A DNA stretch of 43,917 nt. Source: Methanothrix sp. (GTDB lineage: Archaea; Halobacteriota; Methanosarcinia; Methanotrichales; Methanotrichaceae). Positions 7,695 to 15,714 of this stretch are shown piece after piece. The notes under the pieces were generated by a model that made no database searches, was not told the DNA's origin, and was given only the letters and a program-made list of their open reading frames with translations. The stretch is taken from the NCBI RefSeq assembly GCF_026419855.1, contig NZ_JAOAKP010000010.1:1-43917 (forward strand), in the 5' to 3' direction. The translations under genes were made by a program, and so were the position numbers. How positions within the stretch are numbered: position 1 is the first letter of the stretch; each line of letters opens with the position of its first letter.

Positions 7695-8228
7695 ATGATT
7701 CTCTTTATTACAAGCAACAGGGGAAAGTTCGTTGAGGCGCAGAGGATACTGGGGGGCATTGTTCAGGCAGATCTGGGTTACACTGAGATCCAGGCTGACA
7801 CGCTGGAGGAGGTTGTGCTTTTTGGGCTGAAGGAGCTATCCTCCAGGCTTGATTCGCCGTTCATCATAGAGGATGCCGGACTCTTCATCGAGGCTCTGAA
7901 TGGGTTCCCTGGAGTCTATTCCGCTTACGTCCAGAGGACAATAGGGAACAGCGGCATACTCAGGCTCATGGATGGGGTTGAGCATCGCGCTGCATCCTTC
8001 AGATCTGTCGTGGGGTACTCGGCCCCGGGGATGGAGCCGGTTCTGTTTAAAGGTGAGCTCCACGGAAGGATCGGGTTCGAGGCGCGTGGCTCCGGCGGGT
8101 TTGGCTACGATCCGATATTCGAGGTCGGTGGCAGGACCCTTGCGGAGATGGACCTCGAGGAGAAGAACATGATCTCGCACAGGGGGAGGTCCATGAAAGC
8201 GCTGAAGAGCTGGCTTGAGAGCCGATGA
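7695..8228 (+). CDS. rdgB: XTP/dITP diphosphatase (RdgB/HAM1 family)
   Basis: A 177-residue house-cleaning pyrophosphatase that hydrolyses non-canonical purine triphosphates (XTP, dITP, ITP) to monophosphates before they enter DNA or RNA. It begins with the substrate loop ILFITSNRGKFVEAQ. It continues with the acidic motif FIIEDAGLFIEALNGFPGVYS and ends with the base-recognition segments SGGFGYDPIFEV and SHRGRSMKAL. Length and order are typical. The TATA box spacing supports a leaderless start at ATG 7695. Confidence 0.95.
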   Translation: MILFITSNRGKFVEAQRILGGIVQADLGYTEIQADTLEEVVLFGLKELSSRLDSPFIIEDAGLFIEALNGFPGVYSAYVQRTIGNSGILRLMDGVEHRAASFRSVVGYSAPGMEPVLFKGELHGRIGFEARGSGGFGYDPIFEVGGRTLAEMDLEEKNMISHRGRSMKALKSWLESR

Positions 8229-8269
8229 TCCTGATCTCTGAGCATAACGATGTAATCGAGAGCTCTCTG

Positions 8270-8518
8270 CTATCTTCTTTCGAGAGCGCAGCGGGGGAGC
8301 ATCCTACTGTCTATTGATTTTATCAGCGGTGCCTGGACAGCTGAGATGTAGATCTTCTTCCCCTCAACCTCCATGTAGAAATCCGTCTCCTTCGGAGGGC
8401 TTGTTTTTATGGAGAATATCAGAGGACCCTCGCAGGTAGTTGCTATCCTCAGATCCGTTTTTTTTGATTTTATATACTCCAGCATCTCGGGCTCTATACG
8501 CACATTGACTCTCTTCAT
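8270..8518 (-). CDS. Small conserved-looking protein, possibly IscA/HesB-like fold
   Basis: An 82-residue protein I cannot name with confidence. It starts MKRVNVRIEPEMLEYIKSKK, has a single early cysteine (TTCEGPLI) and then a stretch EVEGKKIYISAVQAPLI. This layout recalls the small archaeal HesB/IscA-like proteins with one C-x-G region, but the usual paired cysteines are absent. It shares one TATA element with the divergent RNase P gene, which supports it being expressed. It is convergent with rdgB, 41 bp apart. Confidence 0.6.
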   Translation of the reverse strand: MKRVNVRIEPEMLEYIKSKKTDLRIATTCEGPLIFSIKTSPPKETDFYMEVEGKKIYISAVQAPLIKSIDSRMLPRCALERR

Positions 8519-8539
8519 CCAGGATCCACTGGAAATAGC

Positions 8540-8547
8540 TTTTATAT
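8540..8547. promoter_or_regulatory. Shared bidirectional TATA element
   Basis: TTTTATAT reads as ATATAAAA on the other strand. Its centre is about 25 bp from the GTG start of rnp4 (8569) and about 26 bp from the ATG of the divergent small gene (8518). One AT-rich element therefore seems to serve two leaderless transcripts in opposite directions within a 50-bp intergenic space. Confidence 0.55.
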
Positions 8548-8568
8548 CAAATCATCCCCTGGTCAGAT

Positions 8569-8868
8569 GTGAAGAGGCGGCAGGCACATCTACTGAAGGA
8601 TATCGCAAGGCAGCGAATGGAGAGGCTCTTCGAGCTGGCCAGAGCCAGTGCAGAGGCGCATCCGGAGAGAAGCGACAGGTACGTTGAGCTGGCTCTGAGA
8701 ATCGGGATGCGCCTCAGGGTCAGACCGACAAGAGAGATGAAGCGCCTGTTCTGCAAGAGCTGCATGGGGTATCTGTCGCCTGCGCAGCGGATGGTCAGGC
8801 TTAGAGATGGCATTCTTGTGATAAGATGCATGCGATGCGGTCATATCTCAAGAATGAGATACAGATAG
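8569..8868 (+). CDS. rnp4: RNase P protein component 4 (Rpr2/Rpp21)
   Basis: A 99-residue zinc-ribbon subunit of archaeal RNase P, which trims the 5' leader of tRNA. The N-terminal helical part (RRQAHLLKDIARQRMERLFELA) packs on Rnp1. The zinc ribbon uses FCKSC and IRCMRC, with a basic tail GHISRMRYR. The start is GTG 8569, placed by homology and the TATA spacing. Expected partners (rnp1, rnp2, rnp3) are not in this window. Confidence 0.93.
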   Translation: MKRRQAHLLKDIARQRMERLFELARASAEAHPERSDRYVELALRIGMRLRVRPTREMKRLFCKSCMGYLSPAQRMVRLRDGILVIRCMRCGHISRMRYR

Positions 8869-9052
8869 GGTCAGCGAGATTTATGGCACATGTGATCTGC
8901 GGAGATGGGCGGAGATCGCGGTCTCTGAGTATATGGTTCTCAGGAGACTACCTATCCTGCAGGCTCACATCCGGTCTTAATGCAACAGCTCTGGAAGCAA
9001 TAAGCTATCCGCTCGGGATGCAGATCTGAATGGCTTCAAGAGGGTCCAGATT

Positions 9053-9553
9053 ATGCTCAGGGCCGGCGATCAGTTCATATCCGGCGTATCCGGAGGTGTG
9101 GTCTCAGCATTCTACCCCTACAGAGGGGGTTACCTGGGTGTGGTCCCAGCGCACATATTTCGATACTCGGGAACGGATGTGCTGAGGATAGGACCTCACC
9201 GCTCCAGGGTCATTCACTACTGCAGCGATGCGGATCTGGCATTCTTTCTCGTTCTCGGCCCATGCGAGCCCACGAAGTTGGCCAGACCCAAGCTGGGGGA
9301 TGCGGAGCTGATCAACAGCGCCAGGCATATGGGCTGCAGGATAACTGATGCATCCTGGAGCATAGCATATGTCGTGCTCCAGCCTGGGAACCTGCCGGGC
9401 CCCGGAGACAGCGGCACCCCAGTATTTCAGGATGGTGCTGTTGTGGGGATGCTGATCGCAATAAATCTCGGCACGTGCAGGGGGACTGTGATAACAGGCG
9501 AGTTCATACAATCTAAGCTCATCGAGTACGCACGGTCTGGTCAAAGGACGTGA
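9053..9553 (+). CDS. Minimal trypsin-fold serine protease, probably cytoplasmic
   Basis: A 166-residue protein with the S1-type triad in the right order: His34 in VVPAHIF, Asp61 in DADLAFFLV, and Ser120 in GPGDSGTPVFQDG. No signal peptide or membrane segment is visible and there is no PDZ domain, so it is far smaller than HtrA/DegP proteins. The start ATG 9053 is the first ATG in the frame; the frame stays open about 70 bp upstream, so a non-ATG start is possible. The preceding 184 bp hold no gene. Substrate and role are unknown; the neighbours (RNase P subunit, hdr operon) give no clear hint. Confidence 0.7.
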   Translation: MLRAGDQFISGVSGGVVSAFYPYRGGYLGVVPAHIFRYSGTDVLRIGPHRSRVIHYCSDADLAFFLVLGPCEPTKLARPKLGDAELINSARHMGCRITDASWSIAYVVLQPGNLPGPGDSGTPVFQDGAVVGMLIAINLGTCRGTVITGEFIQSKLIEYARSGQRT

Positions 9554-9599
9554 GCGGGAGTTCGTATGCCCAACGCAGTTGTGTGCAACTGCACCGCCA

Positions 9600-9608
9600 G
9601 ATATATGT
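9600..9608 (+). promoter_or_regulatory. TATA box of the hdr operon
   Basis: GATATATGT is centred about 29 bp before ATG 9633, consistent with a leaderless or nearly leaderless start of the hdrA transcript. Confidence 0.5.
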
Positions 9609-9632
9609 TAGATCAGGTGAACTCAGTGATGG

Positions 9633-12014
9633 ATGGATTCCTCTGAGAGGCCGATGCGCATCGGGGTTTACATCTGCCACTGCGGGCTCAATATAGCGGC
9701 CACCCTCGATGTCGAGGAGCTCAGGCGCTTTGCTGAGACGCTTCCGAATGTTGTTGTGGCCCGTGACATACAGTTCACATGCTCTGATGCCGGCCAGAAC
9801 ACCATAAAGAGCGATATAGCAGAGCTCAAGCTCGATGCAGTAGTGGTTGCAGCATGCTCCCCCCGCCTTCATGAGCCTACGTTCCGCAGGACCATAACCG
9901 AGGCTGGTCTCAACCAGTACATGCTGGAGATGGCGAACATCAGGGAGCAGTGCTCCTGGGTCCACATGGAATCGCCAGCTCTGGCGACTCAGAAGGCGAA
10001 GGACCTCATATCTATGGCCGTCGCCAAGGCATCTCTGCTTCGCCCACTTGAGACTGAGAGCATACCCGTGAGCAGGGACGTGCTTGTGATAGGCGGGGGC
10101 GTGGCAGGAATCTCTGCTGCGCTCGATCTTGCGAATGCGGGCCTGAGGGTGTACCTGGTTGAGCGACGGCCCACCATCGGCGGCTACATGGCTCTTCTCA
10201 CAGATGTATTCCCGACAAACGACTGTTCGATCTGTGTACTTGCGCCAAAGATGGCCGAGGTCTACGCAAACCCCATGATAAGGCTCATGACATACTCTGA
10301 GATACTCGCGATCGAGGGGACTGTGGGCCACTTCAGGGTGACTGGGGTCACGAAGCCGCGGTACGTGGATCCGACGCTCTGCAAGGGCTGCATAAATGAG
10401 TGCTCTGGCGCATGCCCTGTAGAGGTCCCTAACGAGTACGATTTTGGTCTGGGGAAGCGGAAGGCGATTTACATGGCGATCCCGCAGTCTGTGCCGCTTG
10501 TGGCATGTATAGACACAAATGCATGCATAGGCTGCGGGCTCTGCGCAGAGGCCTGCCCAGCGGACGCGGTGAAGTACGATCAGCAACCTGAGGAGTTCAA
10601 GCTGGACGTTGGGGCGATAATAGTCGCCACCGGATGGCAGCCGTTCGATGCATCCAGGAAGGAGGAGTACGGCTTCGGGAGGTACAGGGATGTTGTGACC
10701 ACGCTCCAGATTGAGAGAATGCTGAACGCGGCTGGCCCCACAAGAGGTGAGATCGTAAGACCCTCAACAGGGGAGATCGCAAGATCCGTTGCATTCATAC
10801 AGTGCGTGGGATCGAGAGACCATACCGTGGGGAACCCGTACTGCTCCAGGATCTGCTGCATGGCATCCCTGAAGAACGCACAGCTCATCAAGGAAAGATA
10901 TCCTGATGCGGATGTCTCGATACACTACATAGACATAAGGGCCGGGGGCGAGGGGTACGAGGAGTTCTACCTCCGGGCGCAGAGGCTCGGCATAAACTTC
11001 ATCCGCGGACGCGTCTCCTCTGTGGAGGAGGGCGATGATGGTCTCTACATCCACTACGAGGACACTTTTCTTGGAAAGACCATCATGAAAAGATACGATC
11101 TCGTTGTGCTCTCCATCGGGCTTGAGGCGAACAGGGATGCTGAGGTAGTGGGCAATCTACTGGGGCTATCAAGAAGGCCTGACAGGTTCTTCGAGATCGC
11201 CCACCCGAAGATGCGACCTGTGGAGGCTCACATAGATGGGGTTTTCATAGCAGGATGCGCGTCTGGGCCGAAGGAGATACAGGTCTCGATAGCCCAGGGG
11301 AGCGCTGCAGCATCGAAGGCGATGCAGCTGCTCTTCAAGGGCGAGATCGAACTGGATCCAACAGTCGCATTCGTGGACAGGGAGAAATGCATAGGCTGCA
11401 AGCTCTGCGTCGACACATGCCCGAGCAGGGCGATAAGCGTGAAGGATACAGCTTTCGTCGATGAAGCTAGATGCAAGGGATGCGGCACATGTGCTGCAGC
11501 ATGCCCGGTTGATGCGATAGAGATGCGTCTCTTCTCGGACGAGCAGATCCTGGCCCAGATCAGGGCCGCCACCGCTGTAAAGGGCGAGTATCCATTCATA
11601 GTTGGGTTTCTGTGCAACTGGTGCAGCTATGCAGGAGCGGATCTCGCAGGCACCTCCAGGATACAGTACCCGACGAACATCCGCATAATAAGAGTGATGT
11701 GCGCAGGCAGGGTCGATCCCAGCTTTGTGCTCGAGGCGCTCAGGCGCGGCGCTGATGGTGTTCTCATAGCAGGATGCCGCATAGGGGAATGCCACTACGT
11801 GAAAGGAAACCTGCACGCCCTCCAGCGGGTGGAGGTCCTCAGGGGTCTTCTCAGGGAGATAGGGATCGATCCGAGACGGCTCAAGATAGCATGGTGCGCG
11901 GCGAGCGAGGGGGATGTACTTGCGAGGAAGATAGAGGAGTTCGTCGAGGAGCTCAGGGATCTCGGTCCGGTCGGGACAGAGCTTGCGGCCGCGCTGCCCT
12001 CAGGGAAGGTCTGA
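9633..12014 (+). CDS. hdrA: Heterodisulfide reductase subunit A fused to MvhD (HdrA2-like)
   Basis: A 793-residue flavo-iron-sulfur protein, the bifurcation centre of soluble heterodisulfide reductase. In order it has the HdrA N-terminal domain (VYICHCGLNI), the FAD site VLVIGGGVAGISAALDLANA, an inserted cluster region (LCKGCINECSGACPVEVPNE and CIGCGLCAEACP), the HdrA motif FIQCVGSRD, and a ferredoxin domain (CIGCKLCVDTCP, CKGCGTCAAACP). From about residue 652 follows an MvhD domain with FLCNWCSYAGADLAG, MCAGRVDP and GCRIGECHY. Such HdrA-MvhD fusions are known from Methanosarcina HdrA2. No hydrogenase gene is nearby. It heads an overlapping operon with a polyferredoxin, hdrC and hdrB. ATG 9633 fits the TATA box; MRIG at 9654 is an alternative. 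Confidence 0.95.
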   Translation: MDSSERPMRIGVYICHCGLNIAATLDVEELRRFAETLPNVVVARDIQFTCSDAGQNTIKSDIAELKLDAVVVAACSPRLHEPTFRRTITEAGLNQYMLEMANIREQCSWVHMESPALATQKAKDLISMAVAKASLLRPLETESIPVSRDVLVIGGGVAGISAALDLANAGLRVYLVERRPTIGGYMALLTDVFPTNDCSICVLAPKMAEVYANPMIRLMTYSEILAIEGTVGHFRVTGVTKPRYVDPTLCKGCINECSGACPVEVPNEYDFGLGKRKAIYMAIPQSVPLVACIDTNACIGCGLCAEACPADAVKYDQQPEEFKLDVGAIIVATGWQPFDASRKEEYGFGRYRDVVTTLQIERMLNAAGPTRGEIVRPSTGEIARSVAFIQCVGSRDHTVGNPYCSRICCMASLKNAQLIKERYPDADVSIHYIDIRAGGEGYEEFYLRAQRLGINFIRGRVSSVEEGDDGLYIHYEDTFLGKTIMKRYDLVVLSIGLEANRDAEVVGNLLGLSRRPDRFFEIAHPKMRPVEAHIDGVFIAGCASGPKEIQVSIAQGSAAASKAMQLLFKGEIELDPTVAFVDREKCIGCKLCVDTCPSRAISVKDTAFVDEARCKGCGTCAAACPVDAIEMRLFSDEQILAQIRAATAVKGEYPFIVGFLCNWCSYAGADLAGTSRIQYPTNIRIIRVMCAGRVDPSFVLEALRRGADGVLIAGCRIGECHYVKGNLHALQRVEVLRGLLREIGIDPRRLKIAWCAASEGDVLARKIEEFVEELRDLGPVGTELAAALPSGKV

Positions 12015-12016
12015 GC

Positions 12017-13309
12017 ATGCTGGAGATACAGAAGGATATGGATGTTGAGGGCTCTCATGTAATATGCAGGCAGAGGAGCGGGGAGATCACCAAGATCCTT
12101 GACTACGATTACAAGATCTGCAACGGGTGCGGCATCTGCATCTCCCTCTGCCCGACAAAGGCCCTTCAGCCGGGGCCCCTCCTTGAGATTGCAACCGGCC
12201 TTGATGCGCCGCCCGTGCTCATAGATCTTGATGCATGCGTCTTCTGCGGGATGTGCGCGAACTTCTGTCCGGTGAATGCGTACAGGTTCACGGTAAACGA
12301 TGTCGATATCAAGACTGATGATCGGTATCCAAGACTTCTCAGAAAAGCGGAGCCGAACGAGAGGTGTCTGCCGTGCACATTATGCGAGCCTGTGTGCCCG
12401 ACAGAGGCGATAACCGTTGTGTTCAACAGAACCAGGGAGGACTTCGGGCCGCTCAGAGAGGGCATCGAGGGGGAGATATCTGTCGACAGGGAGAAGTGCA
12501 ACCTCTGCGGGATATGCGCCAGGTTCTGCAAGGCGTTTGTGCTTCTCGAAAAGAAGCCCGATCCGAGGGATCTCAGGCCGTATGAGCAGCTCCTGGTCGA
12601 TGAGGATCTATGCGACTACTGCGGGCTTTGCGTGGGCATATGCCCTGAGGAGGCGATATCTGTAAAGGGGGAGCCTCTCGATGCGACACTCGACCTCAAA
12701 GGTAGCATAGATGTGGACCAGGAAAAATGCATCGGATGCAGCAGGTGCGCGATAGTATGCCCGTATGACGCGATGGATGTTGTCAAGCCGTTCGAGGGCG
12801 AGATAAAACTAGTCAGTGATCGCCTTGTGAAATGCGATCCGATCGGATGCCACGGCTGCTTTAACGTCTGCCCCACCGACTGCTGGTACGTCGATGATCA
12901 GGGCAGGATTGGAGTTGTTGAGGCTCAGTGCATACTCTGCGGCGCATGCTCGAGAGCGTGTCATCTCTTCGGCATAGATGTGACAAGGACAAAGGTATCT
13001 CACACGCCGATAAAGGAGACACCTTGGGCCTCAGAGTGGAGGGATGCGATAAATGCGATACTCACAGGCGAGAAGAGGCGGTATGATGTCTCAGGAACGC
13101 TGATGCCTCCGGCCATCGAGAGGCCCCCACCGCCGAAGATCGAAGCTCCAGAGCGCGACCCCGAGCTTCTCAGGCGGATCGATGAGGCTCTCGCGAGAAT
13201 AGATGTGGCGATGAGGAAGCCGAAGGTGAGGTACCTATGGGAGAGAGCGCCTGTCGAGGAGGCGAGGAGGAAGATAGCAGCCAGGATTGCTCAGGAGGAG
13301 TCTGGATGA
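12017..13309 (+). CDS. Eight-cluster polyferredoxin, FwdF-like
   Basis: A 430-residue soluble electron-wire protein. Eight [4Fe-4S] motifs can be counted: CNGCGICISLCP, CVFCGMCANFCP, CLPCTLCEPVCP, CNLCGICARFCK, CDYCGLCVGICP, CIGCSRCAIVCP, CDPIGCHGCFNVCP and CILCGACSRACH. The number and the flanking text (ITKILDYDYKICNGCG, ATGLDAPPVLIDLDACVFCG) are like FwdF, the polyferredoxin of formylmethanofuran dehydrogenase, rather than the longer MvhB. It starts two bases after the hdrA stop and its own stop overlaps the hdrC start (ATGA), so it should be made with the Hdr subunits. It probably carries electrons between HdrA and an outside partner such as formylmethanofuran dehydrogenase or ferredoxin (inference). 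Confidence 0.88.
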   Translation: MLEIQKDMDVEGSHVICRQRSGEITKILDYDYKICNGCGICISLCPTKALQPGPLLEIATGLDAPPVLIDLDACVFCGMCANFCPVNAYRFTVNDVDIKTDDRYPRLLRKAEPNERCLPCTLCEPVCPTEAITVVFNRTREDFGPLREGIEGEISVDREKCNLCGICARFCKAFVLLEKKPDPRDLRPYEQLLVDEDLCDYCGLCVGICPEEAISVKGEPLDATLDLKGSIDVDQEKCIGCSRCAIVCPYDAMDVVKPFEGEIKLVSDRLVKCDPIGCHGCFNVCPTDCWYVDDQGRIGVVEAQCILCGACSRACHLFGIDVTRTKVSHTPIKETPWASEWRDAINAILTGEKRRYDVSGTLMPPAIERPPPPKIEAPERDPELLRRIDEALARIDVAMRKPKVRYLWERAPVEEARRKIAARIAQEESG

Positions 13310-13830
13310 GTGAGGTCGCATTCACAGAGGAGGTCATCAGGCTCGCGGGAGATGAGATCAGGACATGCATCCAGTGCGGCACGTGCTCCTCCAGCTGCTC
13401 CACAGCTCATCTGATGGACAACAGCATAAGAAAGCTGGTCCATCTGGTTCTTGAGGGCAGAAAGAGTGAGGCGCTTGCCAGCGAATCCATCTGGCTCTGC
13501 ACATCGTGTCTCTTATGCACGGTAAGATGTCCCAGGGGGATAAGGCCGAAGGCGGTGATCTCAGCGCTCAGGCAGATCTGCGAGCGTGAGGGTAGTGTGA
13601 GCAGAGATGCATCCTTTGAGAAAATCTTCATGGATCAGATCAGGAGCAGAGGCAGGATATCCGAGGTCTTGCTCTCAGCTGCATACGCTCTCAGAAATCC
13701 AGATGCTGCAGTTCCGATAATGGAGATGGGTATAGAGCTTCTCTCCCGAGGCAAGGTATCACTGAATGCGGGCGTGGTGAAGGGCATGGATGAGATCGAG
13801 CGCATCTTCAGGGAGCTTGGAAATGACTGA
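13306..13830 (+). CDS. hdrC: Heterodisulfide reductase subunit C
   Basis: A 174-residue subunit with two [4Fe-4S] clusters that pass electrons from HdrA to HdrB. The motifs are CIQCGTCSSSCSTAHLMD and CTSCLLCTVRCPRGIRPK. ATG 13306 overlaps the stop of the polyferredoxin gene by four bases (ATGA), and its own end overlaps hdrB. The C-terminal third is helical with no further cysteines, as in the family. Confidence 0.94.
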   Translation: MSEVAFTEEVIRLAGDEIRTCIQCGTCSSSCSTAHLMDNSIRKLVHLVLEGRKSEALASESIWLCTSCLLCTVRCPRGIRPKAVISALRQICEREGSVSRDASFEKIFMDQIRSRGRISEVLLSAAYALRNPDAAVPIMEMGIELLSRGKVSLNAGVVKGMDEIERIFRELGND

Positions 13831-14668
13831 GATCGCATACTATCCTGGCTGTGTATCGAAGGCGACAGGGCGCGAGTATGATATCTCCACGAGATCTGTC
13901 GCAAGGGTTCTCGGAATAGAGCTGATCGAGCTGGATGACTGGAGCTGCTGCGGAGCAACCCATGTGCCAAACGAGACGCTCGCCGTTGGCCTCGCAGCCA
14001 GAAACCTGACACAGAGCGAGCTGCCGGTGATGACGACGTGCTCCATATGCTACAGCAACCTGCGCAATGCGATTCGCCGCCTTGAGGATAACGGCCTGCG
14101 CGCACGCGTGAATTCTCTTCTGGAGAGGAGATACAAAAGCACGCGGGTCATGCATGTTGTTGAGATGCTTTCAGAGTCTCTTGCGAACAGAGAGCTCCCC
14201 ATAAAGCTCAGCTGCCTAAAGGTCTCGCCCTACTACGGCTGTCTCCTCACCAGACCCGGTAACGGTATCGACAGCCCGGAGCACCCGAGGGTGCTTGAGG
14301 ATATGGTGAAAATGCTGGGCGCTGAGCCTCTCGAGTCGCCGCTCAAGATGCTCTGCTGTGGCGGCCCGATATTCATGCCCAGAGAGGATGCAGCGCTCGA
14401 GAGCACGTATCACATACTGCTGAGCGCGAAGCGGGCGGGCGCTGATGCGATCATGGTGGTGTGCCCCCTCTGCCATCTCATGCTGGATGCGAAGCAGGGC
14501 GCGATAGAGCGGCGATACGGCGTTGATCTCGGGATGCCTGTGCTCTACATCACACAGCTTGCCGGCATCGCCCTCGGTCTGGGCCCTGAGGAGCTGGCCC
14601 TGGAGATGAACAGCATCTCTCCCCTCCCGCTTCTGGAACGTGTGTACCAGAGCATGACACGAGATTGA
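13823..14668 (+). CDS. hdrB: Heterodisulfide reductase subunit B (catalytic)
   Basis: A 281-residue subunit with two CCG domains, which hold the two non-cubane [4Fe-4S] clusters that cleave the CoM-S-S-CoB disulfide. Domain 1 has YYPGCVSKATGREYD, DDWSCCGATHV and CSICYSNL. Domain 2 has SPYYGCLL, MLCCGGPIFM and VVCPLCHLMLD. All the cluster cysteines of the family appear present. ATG 13823 overlaps the end of hdrC by eight bases, so the two are translationally coupled. No membrane HdrE is adjacent, placing this in the soluble HdrABC class. Confidence 0.94.
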   Translation: MTEIAYYPGCVSKATGREYDISTRSVARVLGIELIELDDWSCCGATHVPNETLAVGLAARNLTQSELPVMTTCSICYSNLRNAIRRLEDNGLRARVNSLLERRYKSTRVMHVVEMLSESLANRELPIKLSCLKVSPYYGCLLTRPGNGIDSPEHPRVLEDMVKMLGAEPLESPLKMLCCGGPIFMPREDAALESTYHILLSAKRAGADAIMVVCPLCHLMLDAKQGAIERRYGVDLGMPVLYITQLAGIALGLGPEELALEMNSISPLPLLERVYQSMTRD

Positions 14669-14856
14669 AGTTTCAGCTCATAAGAGCGGCATGCAGTCCG
14701 TCTGGCGATCGTCTTTGCTCGCAGCACGGTTGCGTCAGCTGCTCCTCCCTGATTCGCTAACCGTGCATCCCGGAGGGTCCACAAACCCGGGCTGAATTGC
14801 TCTATTGATATCATATCGCAACATCTGGAGATGCCCAGCTGCCTACGGAAAAAGCA

Positions 14857-14862
14857 TTTATA
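14857..14862 (+). promoter_or_regulatory. TATA box of the S19e-FtsY operon
   Basis: GCATTTATAC lies after the hdrB terminator region. A transcript from about 14886 would have a ~35-nt leader carrying GGAGG at 14906-14910, so unlike many genes here this operon seems to use a real ribosome binding site. The 14669-14850 stretch holds no gene. Confidence 0.45.
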
Positions 14863-14920
14863 CTTGTTTTGTTTTTAAGTTTCCTGGTCCGTTCCTTATC
14901 ATCGTGGAGGATTGAAGGAT

Positions 14921-15370
14921 TTGACAACTGTTTATGATGTGCCTCCAGCAGATCTGATAAACGCGGTTGCTGAGGAGCTGAAGGCGAGCGGCAAGATCAC
15001 GCCGCCTGCATGGGCCGCGTACGTGAAGACTGGAGTGCATACGGAGATGCCACCCAGCAATGCTGACTGGTGGTACGTGAGATGTGCATCGATACTCCGC
15101 CATGTCTATGTCGACGGGCCAGTGGGCGTGTCCAGGCTCAGGACGCATTACGGTGGGAAGACCAAGAACCGGGTGGCCACAGGCAGATCGGTCAAGGGAA
15201 GCGGCTCTGTTATAAGAGAGGCGCTTCAGCAGCTCGAAAAGGCCGGATACGTCAAGAAGCAGAAGGACGGGAGACATATCACACCTGAGGGCCAGGCCTT
15301 TCTGGACGATATCGCCCACAGGGTCAAGATGAGACTGGTGGAGAAGATTCCCGAACTGGCGAGGTATTGA
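14921..15370 (+). CDS. rps19e: 30S ribosomal protein S19e
   Basis: A 149-residue winged-helix ribosomal protein found in archaea and eukaryotes. WWYVRCASILRHVYVDGPVG, the GSVIREALQQLEKAGYV segment and KKQKDGRHITPEGQ are diagnostic. The start is TTG 14921 (TTVYDVPPADLI), ten bases after GGAGG. An in-frame TTG at 14912 sits almost on top of the Shine-Dalgarno and is less likely. First gene of a nine-gene translation cluster. Confidence 0.94.
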   Translation: MTTVYDVPPADLINAVAEELKASGKITPPAWAAYVKTGVHTEMPPSNADWWYVRCASILRHVYVDGPVGVSRLRTHYGGKTKNRVATGRSVKGSGSVIREALQQLEKAGYVKKQKDGRHITPEGQAFLDDIAHRVKMRLVEKIPELARY

Positions 15371-15373
15371 GAT

Positions 15374-15712
15374 ATGGACGATGAGCTGGCAGATCTGAGA
15401 CGCAAGAGGCTTGAGGAGCTGCAGAGACGGCAGCTCGAGTCCCAGCTGTATGCAGCGCAGCAGGAGCAGATGCAGCAGGAGCTCGAGGCCAAGAAGCAGG
15501 CGATACTCAGGGCCATACTGACGCCCGAGGCCAGAGAGCGGCTGAGCAGCATCCGCATGACAAGGCCTGAGTTTGTAGCTCAGATAGAGGCCCAGCTTAT
15601 CATGCTCGCACAGAGCGGACGCATAAGGTCAGCGATAACAGATGAGCAGCTGAAGGCCATACTGAGACAGGCCCAGCCTAAGAAGAGAGATATCAACATC
15701 CGGCGGATCTGA
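15374..15712 (+). CDS. PDCD5-family DNA-binding protein
   Basis: A 112-residue, highly helical and charged protein of the archaeal PDCD5/TFAR19 family, long annotated as DNA-binding. It has an N-terminal glutamine-rich helix ([20 protein letters not shown]) and the core helices [19 protein letters not shown] and [12 protein letters not shown], ending in a basic tail. It follows S19e by three bases, the position it holds in most euryarchaea. Confidence 0.92.
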   Translation: MDDELADLRRKRLEELQRRQLESQLYAAQQEQMQQELEAKKQAILRAILTPEARERLSSIRMTRPEFVAQIEAQLIMLAQSGRIRSAITDEQLKAILRQAQPKKRDINIRRI

Positions 15713-15714
15713 GG

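Noticed and set aside
11774-12016. Possible 81-residue N-terminal extension of the polyferredoxin
   Set aside because: It lies wholly inside hdrA in another frame, is arginine/glycine rich, and ATG 12017 starts the conserved protein two bases after the hdrA stop.
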